A stretch of 13,182 bases of DNA from an uncultured Alistipes sp. GTDB lineage: Bacteria; Bacteroidota; Bacteroidia; Bacteroidales; Rikenellaceae. The DNA lies in the NCBI RefSeq assembly GCF_902388705.1, contig NZ_CABMQJ010000051.1, positions 1 to 13,182 of the forward strand, written 5' to 3'. This document shows positions 6,320 to 12,141 of this stretch, piece after piece. Position 1 is the first letter of the stretch. Each line of letters begins with the position of its first letter. The position numbers and the translations under genes are program-made. The notes under the pieces are model-generated. The model saw only the letters and a program-made list of their open reading frames with translations, searched no databases and was not told the DNA's origin.

Positions 6320-7363
6320 TTATTCGGCTTTCGGAGCTTCGGCAGCCGGAGTCTGCGGAGCTGCAGCCGGAGCTTCCTGGGCAGCCGGCACTGCGGGTTT
6401 CTCCGCGGCAGGCGCCGTTCCGGCAGTTGCCGTAGCCGGGGATTTTCCGGTTTCGGGCGCTTTCGAAGCCCCGGCAGGAGCCTCCTTGTCAGCCGCAGGA
6501 GCCTTCGGGGCGGCAGGCGCCGCAGGGGCCTTCGGGGCCTTGGGCAGCGGATCCATGCCTACCAGCCGGATAGCGCCCGTAGGACACTCGTTCACACACT
6601 TACGGCAGAGTTTGCACTTCTGCGGGTCGATATAGGCGAGGTTGTTCTCGACGGTAATGGCGCCGAACGGACATACTTTCTGGCACTTGCCGCAGCCGAT
6701 ACACCCGGCCTTGCAGGCTTTCATCACCACGGCGCCCTTGTCTTTCGACACGCACGACACGTAGACCGCACGGTTTTTGGGCCATTTCTTGCGCAGTTCG
6801 ATAATCAGTTTGGGACACGCTTTCACACAGGCGCCGCAGGCCGTACACTTGTCGGGGTCGACCTCGGGAAGCCCCGTCGCGGGGTTGATGCGGATAGCGT
6901 CGAACGCACAGGCGGCAACGCAGTCGCCGTATCCCAGGCAACCGAACGAGCAGCCCGTTTCGCCCACATAGAGCGACGAGGCCACGGCGCACGAACGGGC
7001 ACCGTTGTAATCGTTGGTGCGGGGGCGCTTGTCGCAGGTGCCGCCGCAGCGTACGGTCGCCACCTGCGGCTCCTTTTCCGGTGCCGACTTGCCCAGATAC
7101 GCCGCAACCGCTTTCATGCAGTCGCCGCCGCCCACGGGGCAGAAGAGCGCCGAAATGTCGTCCTGCTTCACGAGTGCATCGGCCATGCCGCGGCATCCGG
7201 CGAAGCCGCAGCCGCCGCAGTTGGCGCCCGGCAGCATCTTCTCCACCTCGTCGATCCGGGGATCCTCCTCGACCCTGAATTTCCGGGCCACGAAGTAGAG
7301 AATCACGGCGGAAAGCACTCCCAGCGCGCAAAGCGTCAGGATTGTGTAAAGTAATACTTCCAT
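6320..7363 (-). CDS. rnfB: Rnf complex ferredoxin-interacting subunit RnfB, multi-cluster, with Ala/Pro tail
   Basis: RnfB is the likely entry point for electrons from reduced ferredoxin. The 347-residue protein has one N-terminal transmembrane helix (about 5-25), then a Fe-S domain with C49-x2-C52-x4-C57 and C75. Four ferredoxin-like motifs follow: C138/C142/C148/C152, C173/C176/C179/C183, C221/C224/C227/C231 and C250/C253/C256/C260. This suggests about five [4Fe-4S] clusters. The multi-cluster form resembles clostridial rather than short proteobacterial RnfB. Residues 271-347 are an Ala/Pro/Lys/Glu-rich tail with no Cys or aromatic residue. Its ATG overlaps the rseC TGA by one base (TGATG), so the two are probably translationally coupled. 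Confidence 0.95.
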   Translation of the reverse strand: MEVLLYTILTLCALGVLSAVILYFVARKFRVEEDPRIDEVEKMLPGANCGGCGFAGCRGMADALVKQDDISALFCPVGGGDCMKAVAAYLGKSAPEKEPQVATVRCGGTCDKRPRTNDYNGARSCAVASSLYVGETGCSFGCLGYGDCVAACAFDAIRINPATGLPEVDPDKCTACGACVKACPKLIIELRKKWPKNRAVYVSCVSKDKGAVVMKACKAGCIGCGKCQKVCPFGAITVENNLAYIDPQKCKLCRKCVNECPTGAIRLVGMDPLPKAPKAPAAPAAPKAPAADKEAPAGASKAPETGKSPATATAGTAPAAEKPAVPAAQEAPAAAPQTPAAEAPKAE

Positions 7364-7779
7364 CAGTTTTTAGTTATTGAGAAATGAATTGTGTGTTCGA
7401 TTTTATGCCGGAACAGCCATAACGCGCAGTAATAGACGCCCACGCCCGCAAGCGCGGCCAGCGCGCTGCGGCCCTCGCTCCAGCCCGCCACCATAATCGC
7501 GACGACGAGCACCGCCAGCAGCACGGCCAGCGCGCCGACATAGGCCAATATAACGGCGACAGCGCCCGCACTGCGACGGACGCCGACCGTAACCCGCTCT
7601 CCGGGCACATACTTCTCCCCCGCCGTCCTGACGACGACGATTTTATCCTGCGCCTCCGCCAGGCCGCATGCTTCGCGGGCCTTACAGGTGCCGCAGGCGC
7701 TGCGGGAGGTGATCTTCACATAGACCGTATCACGCTCCGCACGCTCTACCACGCCGCTATGTTCGATTCGGGAGGACAC
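7363..7779 (-). CDS. rseC: RseC/MucC family membrane protein (Rnf-associated)
   Basis: A 138-residue member of the RseC family (SoxR-reducing system, positive regulator of sigma E). The N-terminal domain is small and cytoplasmic, with a cysteine cluster C29-x2-C32-x5-C38 (S-A-C-G-T-C-K-A-R-E-A-C-G-L), typical of the family. Two transmembrane helices follow, about 72-98 and 105-123. The biochemical role is unsettled; the family co-occurs with Rnf/Rsx genes and is thought to help the complex or its reduction of partners. No in-frame ATG lies near the family N-terminus, so the GTG at 7779-7777 was chosen. It starts three bases after the nadE stop, and its own stop overlaps rnfB by one base. Confidence 0.88.
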   Translation of the reverse strand: MSSRIEHSGVVERAERDTVYVKITSRSACGTCKAREACGLAEAQDKIVVVRTAGEKYVPGERVTVGVRRSAGAVAVILAYVGALAVLLAVLVVAIMVAGWSEGRSALAALAGVGVYYCALWLFRHKIEHTIHFSITKN

Positions 7780-7782
7780 CGC

Positions 7783-9360
7783 CTAATCGCCGTATTTATT
7801 GGTGAGCGGCATGAGCCGTTCGTGCCCGAACGAGCACATCGACAGGCGCAGCACGGGAGGGAACTGGTAGCGTTTCTTCTCGTTGCGCATAATCATGGCA
7901 TGGATTTTCTCCACGACTTCGGAATCGAAGCCCGCGTTGACAATCTCCTCGCGGTGCTGTCCCTCCTCGATCATGCGGAACAGGATGGCGTCCACCACCT
8001 CGTAGGGCGGCAGGATGTCGCTGTCTTTCTGTCCCGGATGCAACTCCGACGACGGCTCCTTGTCGAGGATGTTCTCGGGAATGGGGTTGCCGAACGTGCG
8101 GTTGATATAGCGCGCCACGTCGTACATTTCGCTCTTGTAGAGGTCGCCCGTGGGGCTGAAAGCGCCCGCCGTATCGCCGTAGAGCGTACAAAGGCCCAGG
8201 GCGTTTTCACTCTTGTTCGAGGAGTTGAGCAGGATGTAGTCCGCCTTGTTCTGCACGGCCATCAGCAGCACCGTGCGGATGCGGGTCTGGATATTCTCCT
8301 CGGTGGCGTCGAACTCCCGGCCGCCGATGACGGGCTTGAGGGTGTTCACCACGCTGGTGTAGATTTCGGTAATGGGAATGACGTTGTATTCGATGCCGAG
8401 GTTTTCGGCCAGTTTTTTCGCATCCTCGACCGAATGGTCCGAAGAGAACTGCGAGGGCATGAGCAGCGCCCGGACGTTTTCGCGTCCCAGCGCATCGGCC
8501 GCGAGGCACGCCACCACGGCCGAGTCGATGCCGCCCGAGAGGCCGATGCAGGCCTTTTTATAACCGTTCTTACAGAAGAAGTCGCGCAGGCCGCAACAGG
8601 CCGCCTGGTAGATCATCCGCGTGCGGTCGTTGTTCGAGGGAATCGCGACGGGCCCGTTCGCAGCCTTGGTGTCGAAAATCCGGAAATCCTCCTCGAACTG
8701 CTTCATCATCAGCACCAACTCGCCCCGGTTGTTGAAAGCCCCCGAAGTGCCGTCGTAAACGATGTCCGTCGAACCGCCCACCTGATTGACCAGCACGAGG
8801 TTCTTGGCCTCGACGAACGACAGGTTGCGCATCATTTCGTAGCGGTAGGTCATCGTCCCCTTGCCGTATTTGCGGGCGTTAATCGAGATGATGGTTTCGA
8901 CCGACTGGTCGAAATCGCGCTCGCGGCTCAAGTCGTCGCCCACGATGATGACGCACTTGTGGCCCTTGATGGTGGCGTATTCATACCCTTTCGAGGGAAC
9001 GAGGAAGCCCATTTCGCGGCGGGCGGTGATGTGTTTCTTTCCCACGTAGCGCAGCACCTTGCGGTCCTGTATCAGCGCCGCGGCGCTGATGGTGCCCTCG
9101 CGCGTCAGAATCGGCAGCCCCACAATGGCCGCAATGCCGTCGCAGCACGATGCGATTTCGACCAGCGCATCCTCACACAGTTCGAGGAACGTGGTCTTGC
9201 GCAGCAGATCGAAAGCCGGGGTTCCGCTCACGGCCTGTTCGGCAAAGATAACCAGGTCGGCATGCTGCGCTTTCGCTTTGTTGATGGAATCGATGATTTT
9301 CGAGGCGTTGCCGTCGATATCTCCGATCGTGTAATTCAACTGGGCAATAGCTATTTTCAT
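7783..9360 (-). CDS. nadE: NAD+ synthetase, long two-domain form with degenerate glutaminase site
   Basis: NadE amidates nicotinic acid adenine dinucleotide to NAD+ using ATP. The 525-residue protein has the layout of glutamine-dependent enzymes: nitrilase-fold amidase (about 1-230), then synthetase (about 245-515). The synthetase has the PP-loop S-G-G-I-D-S (275-280), R-I-R-T-V-L-L-M (360-367), N-K-S-E (382-385) and T-L-Y-G-D (392-396), so it looks active. In the amidase the catalytic Glu survives (E41 in F-A-E-Q) and K108/K109 may be the Lys. However, the position of the catalytic Cys in the usual I-C-E-D motif reads V140-G141-D142-D143, and the L-P-N-Y-x-V-F-D-E loop is absent. I infer that ammonia, not glutamine, is the nitrogen donor. 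It is the first gene of the Rnf operon, three bases before rseC. Confidence 0.93.
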   Translation of the reverse strand: MKIAIAQLNYTIGDIDGNASKIIDSINKAKAQHADLVIFAEQAVSGTPAFDLLRKTTFLELCEDALVEIASCCDGIAAIVGLPILTREGTISAAALIQDRKVLRYVGKKHITARREMGFLVPSKGYEYATIKGHKCVIIVGDDLSRERDFDQSVETIISINARKYGKGTMTYRYEMMRNLSFVEAKNLVLVNQVGGSTDIVYDGTSGAFNNRGELVLMMKQFEEDFRIFDTKAANGPVAIPSNNDRTRMIYQAACCGLRDFFCKNGYKKACIGLSGGIDSAVVACLAADALGRENVRALLMPSQFSSDHSVEDAKKLAENLGIEYNVIPITEIYTSVVNTLKPVIGGREFDATEENIQTRIRTVLLMAVQNKADYILLNSSNKSENALGLCTLYGDTAGAFSPTGDLYKSEMYDVARYINRTFGNPIPENILDKEPSSELHPGQKDSDILPPYEVVDAILFRMIEEGQHREEIVNAGFDSEVVEKIHAMIMRNEKKRYQFPPVLRLSMCSFGHERLMPLTNKYGD

Positions 9361-9394
9361 CTACAAGTAGTTTTAGTCGGGAAATACAACTTCG

Positions 9395-9402
9395 CAAAGT
9401 TA
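9395..9402 (-). promoter_or_regulatory. Likely nadE-rnf operon promoter, -7 box TAACTTTG
   Basis: Minus-strand TAACTTTG at 9402-9395 matches the Bacteroidetes -7 consensus TAnnTTTG exactly. It lies 34 bases upstream of the nadE ATG, giving a leader of about 25-30 bases. The expected -33 TTTG is weak (TTCC at 19-base spacing). The AT-rich stretch 9400-9480 in an otherwise GC-rich gap fits a promoter region. A second TATTTTTG at 9470-9463 could be a distal start. Confidence 0.5.
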
Positions 9403-9707
9403 AGGATTATTTATAAAAGTCGGAAGGATTTTGATGTTAATAAATTAACATTCCCCAATTTACAAAAATATTTAAAAACCAGCCCCCGTTTCGCGCCCGC
9501 ACCGGGAGATTCCGTCCGGACAGCAGCCTCGATTCGCAAAATTTCCGCCGCATTGTCCCGACCGTACGGCAGCCGATGCCGGCACGCCCCTCCCGCGGGC
9601 ACGGCGTGCCGCCCGCTGCCGAAAAAAGTTTTATTTTTTTTGGCTCCGTTGTCCCTGAAAGTCAGCATTAGTTACCTCGGTGTCAGCAACATACCTGAAC
9701 GTACCGT
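9403..9707. other. Unexplained intergenic region between divergent nadE and cupin gene
   Basis: The whole gap is 9361-9784. Apart from the two promoter boxes at its ends, it holds an AT-rich half (about 9403-9480), a GC-rich half with an inverted repeat (9580-9611), and an A6/T-rich stretch (9622-9641). No reading frame in it resembles a protein I recognise. The longest minus-strand frame (9411-9668, 85 codons) lies over promoter-like DNA and has no motif. The repeat plus T-rich tract points along the plus strand and could end a short transcript, but nothing upstream shows what that would be. Confidence 0.4.
9580..9641 (+). repeat. Inverted repeat followed by A6/T-rich tract
   Basis: CGGCACGCC (9580-9588) and GGCGTGCCG (9603-9611) are perfect 9-bp inverted repeats with a 14-base loop. 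An alternative hairpin pairs GCGGGC (9595-9600) with GCCCGC (9611-9616) around an inner GGC/GCC. A GAAAAAAG run and then TTTTATTTTTTT follow from 9621. The T tract begins 12 or more bases after the stem, so a standard terminator is uncertain. The AAAAAA and TTTTTT runs can also pair with each other. Confidence 0.45.
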
Positions 9708-9739
9708 CTTGCACGCCTCGAATCCGCTCCTTACCTTTG
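9708..9739 (+). promoter_or_regulatory. Promoter of the cupin gene, CTTG-N20-TACCTTTG
   Basis: TACCTTTG at 9732-9739 matches the -7 box TAnnTTTG. CTTG at 9708-9711, 20 bases upstream, fits the -33 TTTG in three of four bases at the normal spacing. Transcription would start near 9745, about 40 bases before the ATG at 9785. This is the best complete Bacteroidetes-type promoter in the window. Confidence 0.6.
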
Positions 9740-9784
9740 CCCTCAACAAACACGACCCGATTTAACGACAAAACAACTGTAAAA

Positions 9785-10234
9785 ATGAAAAAGACGGAAA
9801 AAGTGGCAGCAGGTGCGAATTTCGCAGCCGTGACTGTCGGCAGGATGGATGAACTGAACCGGTATGCGCTGGCCCCGGCCCCGGGCGTCGAGATTCCGGG
9901 CAAAGTATTCGTAGGAGGCGATTTACAGGCGACTGGCGCCGAAATGTCGTTCCAACGCTTCGAGTCCGGCGGCAGTGTCGGGTTCCTGCACACGCACAAA
10001 ACACACGAAGAGCTCTACGTCATCGTCCGGGGCGAAGGGGAATTCCAGGTCGACGGAACGGTTTTCCCCGTCGGCGAAGGCAGCGTCATAAGGGTGTCGC
10101 CCGCCGGCCGCCGCTCGCTGCGCAACACCGGCACGGGCCCCATGACCATGATTTGCGTGCAGTACAAGGCCGGGTCGTTCGATTCGTCGGACGCTGCCGA
10201 CGGAGTAATCCTCGGCGACGAAGTAAGCTGGTAA
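9785..10234 (+). CDS. Small single-domain cupin protein
   Basis: A 149-residue cytoplasmic protein with one cupin barrel; the substrate is unknown. Cupin motif 1 is complete: H69-x-H71-x4-E76 followed six residues later by G83 (F-L-H-T-H-K-T-H-E-E-L-Y-V-I-V-R-G). Motif 2 reads P106-A-G-R-R-S111-L-R-N114, so the usual metal-binding His is Ser. Metal would then have three ligands, or another residue such as H74 could substitute. The frame is open upstream to 9680, but those residues are unlike cupins and cover the promoter. The ATG at 9785 gives a normal N-terminus, with no Shine-Dalgarno. It is transcribed away from nadE and towards the zinc-ribbon gene, and appears monocistronic. Cupins this size include sugar-binding and enzymatic types; I cannot choose among them. 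Confidence 0.85.
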   Translation: MKKTEKVAAGANFAAVTVGRMDELNRYALAPAPGVEIPGKVFVGGDLQATGAEMSFQRFESGGSVGFLHTHKTHEELYVIVRGEGEFQVDGTVFPVGEGSVIRVSPAGRRSLRNTGTGPMTMICVQYKAGSFDSSDAADGVILGDEVSW

Positions 10235-10290
10235 GCCCGCAGCGGCCCGCAACCGCATCTGCCTCCGACAGCACCGCCGCTCGCCGATGC

Positions 10291-10420
10291 CATACGAAGG
10301 CTGTATAAGACTGCACGAAGCTGCATGCGATGTGCGGGACTGCAAGGAGACCGCACGAGGCAGTACAACGCGAGGTGCGGGACTGCACGAGAAGACTGTA
10401 CGGAGCGGTACAAAACTGTC
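10291..10420. repeat. Degenerate ~10-base direct repeats in a convergent gap
   Basis: The stretch is built from loose copies of a unit near CTGCACGAGG, spaced 10-13 bases apart. Examples are CTGTATAAGA (10301), CTGCACGAAG (10311), CTGCATGCGA (10321), CTGCAAGGAG (10340), CCGCACGAGG (10351), CAGTACAACG (10361), CTGCACGAGA (10383), CTGTACGGAG (10396) and CGGTACAAAA (10406). The 13-mer GTGCGGGACTGCA occurs exactly twice, at 10332 and 10375. There is no unique spacer between units, so it is not a CRISPR. No plausible protein covers it. Confidence 0.6.
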
Positions 10421-10437
10421 GGGCAAATCCGCATTCA

Positions 10438-10478
10438 CGAAATCACCCCGCGACAAAAATTGTCGCGGGGTGATTTCG
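10438..10478. terminator. Perfect 19-bp hairpin between convergent genes
   Basis: CGAAATCACCCCGCGACAA (10438-10456) and its exact complement (10460-10478) flank an AAA loop. It lies about 30 bases beyond the zinc-ribbon stop and about 200 bases beyond the cupin stop, so it probably ends transcription from both sides. Neither side has a clear U-run directly after the stem (ATATTTATC on the plus side), which is atypical for an intrinsic terminator. Confidence 0.65.
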
Positions 10479-10508
10479 ATATTTATCGGACAGCCCTTTT
10501 ACCCGGGC

Positions 10509-11270
10509 CTATTCCAGCGCTTCGTCGGGATCGGCCACGAGGATACGTCCGCAGTACTCGCAGATAATCACCTTCTTGCCCTGGCGGATTTCCACCTGGC
10601 GCTGCGGGGGAATGCGGTTGAAGCAGCCTCCGCAGGCGTCGCGCTTGACGGTCACCACGGCCAGCCCGTTGCGGACATTCTGGCGGATGCGGCCGTAAGC
10701 AGACAGCAGGCGCTCGTCGATTTTCGCCTTGGCGCGGTCGGCCTGCACTTCGAACTCGGCGACCTGGGGCGCGGTTTCGGCCTCGATGCCCGCCAGTTCG
10801 GCTTTCTTGGCGGCAAGGTCGGCGGCACGGCCTTCGGCTACGGCCTCGGCCTCCTCCAACTGGAGTTTCTTGGCCTTGACGCCGGCGGCGTACTCCTTGA
10901 GGCGCTTCTCGGCCAACTCGATTTCCAGCTCCTGGTACTCGATTTCCTTGGTGATGGCGTCGAACTCACGGTTGTTGCGCACGTTGTTCTGCTGCTCCTT
11001 GTAGTTCCCGATAAGGATTTTCGCCTGGTCGACCTCGCGCTTGCGCTGCTTGGTGAGCGTATTCAGCTCCTCGATCTCGGCATTGATGTTGTCGATACGG
11101 GTTTTCAGGCCGGTCATCTCGTCCTCGAGATCCTGCACCTCGAGAGGCAGTTCACCTTTCACCTTGTTGATTTCATCGATTTTGCTGTCGATCTTCTGCA
11201 GCTCGTAGAGCGCCAGGATCTTTTCCTGCATCGAATAATCAACCTCGGCAGTCTTTTTCTGTGTTGCCAT
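10509..11270 (-). CDS. Coiled-coil zinc-ribbon protein (COG1579/DUF164 type)
   Basis: A 253-residue protein of a widespread but poorly understood family, described as possibly nucleic-acid binding. Residues about 15-190 form a long charged coiled-coil hairpin rich in Glu, Lys, Ala and Leu. N-N-R-E-F-D-A-I-T-K-E-I (99-110) at mid-length is the strongly conserved family stretch. The C-terminal zinc ribbon has C213-x2-C216 and C237-x2-C240. Length fits the family. It lies 21 bases downstream of nif3, a pairing seen in many bacteria, and may also have its own promoter inside the nif3 end. The molecular function is unknown. The ATG at 11270 follows an AT-rich leader. Confidence 0.9.
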   Translation of the reverse strand: MATQKKTAEVDYSMQEKILALYELQKIDSKIDEINKVKGELPLEVQDLEDEMTGLKTRIDNINAEIEELNTLTKQRKREVDQAKILIGNYKEQQNNVRNNREFDAITKEIEYQELEIELAEKRLKEYAAGVKAKKLQLEEAEAVAEGRAADLAAKKAELAGIEAETAPQVAEFEVQADRAKAKIDERLLSAYGRIRQNVRNGLAVVTVKRDACGGCFNRIPPQRQVEIRQGKKVIICEYCGRILVADPDEALE

Positions 11271-11291
11271 ATAGTATGTTATAGTTTAGAC

Positions 11292-12077
11292 TTAAACCAA
11301 ATAGTTCACCGGATTGCGAGAGTCCTCACTCTTGCGAACCGCAAAGGTAAGCAAATTTTTCGATAAAATATCAAATAAAATCTGAATTGCGCAATATTCG
11401 CTCTCAAAATGGCCTATATCTGCTACTGTGAGGGCTTTATCGGGTGTCATGAAGTCGTTGTACTTCATGTCGGCCGTAACGTAGATGTCGGCCCCGGCAC
11501 GGCGCGCGTCGCCGATGAGCGAAGCCCCGGCCCCGGTGCAGACCGCCACGCGTCGCACCTCGGGCGAAGCGATGTCGCTGTGACGCACCACGCGCACGCC
11601 GAGCGTGCGCTGGATGTGGCGCATGAACTCCACCGTGGGGACCGCCCCGGGCAGCTCGCCCACGACCCCGAAACCGATTTTTTCGTCGGCAGGCGCCGGC
11701 TGGAGCACGCGCAGGTTCGCGACGCCCAGCATTTCGGCCAGCCGCCAGCTCATCCCCTCCGGCGCGCTGTCGAGGTTGGTATGGCAGGCGTAGAGCGCAA
11801 TGCCGCTGCGGATGGCCCGCTCGACACAGCGCTGCACCTGGTCGGCGGAGTTGAAGCGCTTGAGCGCATGGAACACGATCGGATGGTGCGTGATGAGCAT
11901 GTCGCACCCTTCGCGTTCGGCCTCGGCCATCACCTCGTCGGTGACGTCCACGGCCAGCAGCGCCTTGTGCACCTCGTCCTCCGGGCGTCCTACGATCAGC
12001 CCGGCATTGTCGTACGACTCCTGCCACGAGAGCGGTGCAAAGCGCTCGATAACGTCGGTTATTTCGCGGATAAGCAT
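11292..12077 (-). CDS. Nif3-like dinuclear metal center protein (DUF34)
   Basis: A 261-residue member of the YbgI/Nif3 family, which forms a toroidal hexamer with a two-metal site. Proposed roles include GTP cyclohydrolase-like and metal-insertion functions, but none is firmly settled. Expected metal ligands are present: H64 and H65 (T-H-H-P), D103 (H-T-N-L-D), and H223 and E227 (G-H-F-E-S-E). It is the short form, without the PII-like insert found in the roughly 370-residue versions. The C-terminus T-F-A-V-R...N-P-V-N-Y-L-V resembles other Bacteroidales members. The last 35 or so codons are strikingly AT-rich compared with the rest of the gene, probably because a promoter is embedded there. 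It lies downstream of merR with a 64-base gap and upstream of the zinc-ribbon gene. Confidence 0.93.
   Translation of the reverse strand: MLIREITDVIERFAPLSWQESYDNAGLIVGRPEDEVHKALLAVDVTDEVMAEAEREGCDMLITHHPIVFHALKRFNSADQVQRCVERAIRSGIALYACHTNLDSAPEGMSWRLAEMLGVANLRVLQPAPADEKIGFGVVGELPGAVPTVEFMRHIQRTLGVRVVRHSDIASPEVRRVAVCTGAGASLIGDARRAGADIYVTADMKYNDFMTPDKALTVADIGHFESEYCAIQILFDILSKNLLTFAVRKSEDSRNPVNYLV
11316..11335 (-). other. Stem-loop at the predicted 5' end of the zinc-ribbon leader
   Basis: On the minus strand GCAAGAGT and ACTCTCGC can pair around a four-base GAGG loop, giving eight pairs with one mismatch-like A/C position, or a G-U pair when read from the plus strand. It overlaps the last codons of nif3 (R-K-S-E-D-S-R). 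It lies immediately downstream of the TACCTTTG box, so a transcript starting there would begin with or next to this hairpin. It could protect the 5' end, or it may be chance. Confidence 0.3.
11342..11375 (-). promoter_or_regulatory. Internal promoter for the zinc-ribbon gene within nif3
   Basis: Minus-strand TACCTTTG (11349-11342) matches the TAnnTTTG -7 box. TTTG at 11375-11372 lies 22 bases upstream, slightly longer than the usual 19-21. It falls in the AT-rich end of nif3 and would give a leader of about 65 bases before the ATG at 11270. TACCTTTG is identical to the box assigned to the cupin gene. Confidence 0.5.
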
Positions 12078-12141
12078 AAGCTGGATTCCTGAATATTAAT
12101 TACACCGTTGACATTTCCGCATGTCTGCCCTCCTCCGGAGG

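Noticed and set aside
2818..6435. Very long plus-strand open frame of 1205 codons opposite the rnf genes
   Set aside because: It is antisense to rnfE, rnfG, rnfD and rnfC, is rich in Arg/His/Gly with no domain, and arises from GC-rich codon use that avoids stops on the other strand.
9411..9668. Minus-strand 85-codon frame between nadE and the cupin
   Set aside because: It has no recognisable motif, overlaps AT-rich promoter-like DNA and the inverted repeat, and has no start signal.
7759..9765. Plus-strand open frame of 668 codons opposite rseC and nadE
   Set aside because: It is antisense to clear homologues, Arg/His/Val/Asp-rich, with no family match, and it crosses the nadE promoter region.
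9680..9784. N-terminal extension of the cupin
   Set aside because: The extension covers the promoter at 9708-9739 and reads unlike any cupin N-terminus; the ATG at 9785 fits.
10291..10420. CRISPR array
   Set aside because: The units are about 10 bases, degenerate and contiguous, with no spacers, and no cas gene is present.
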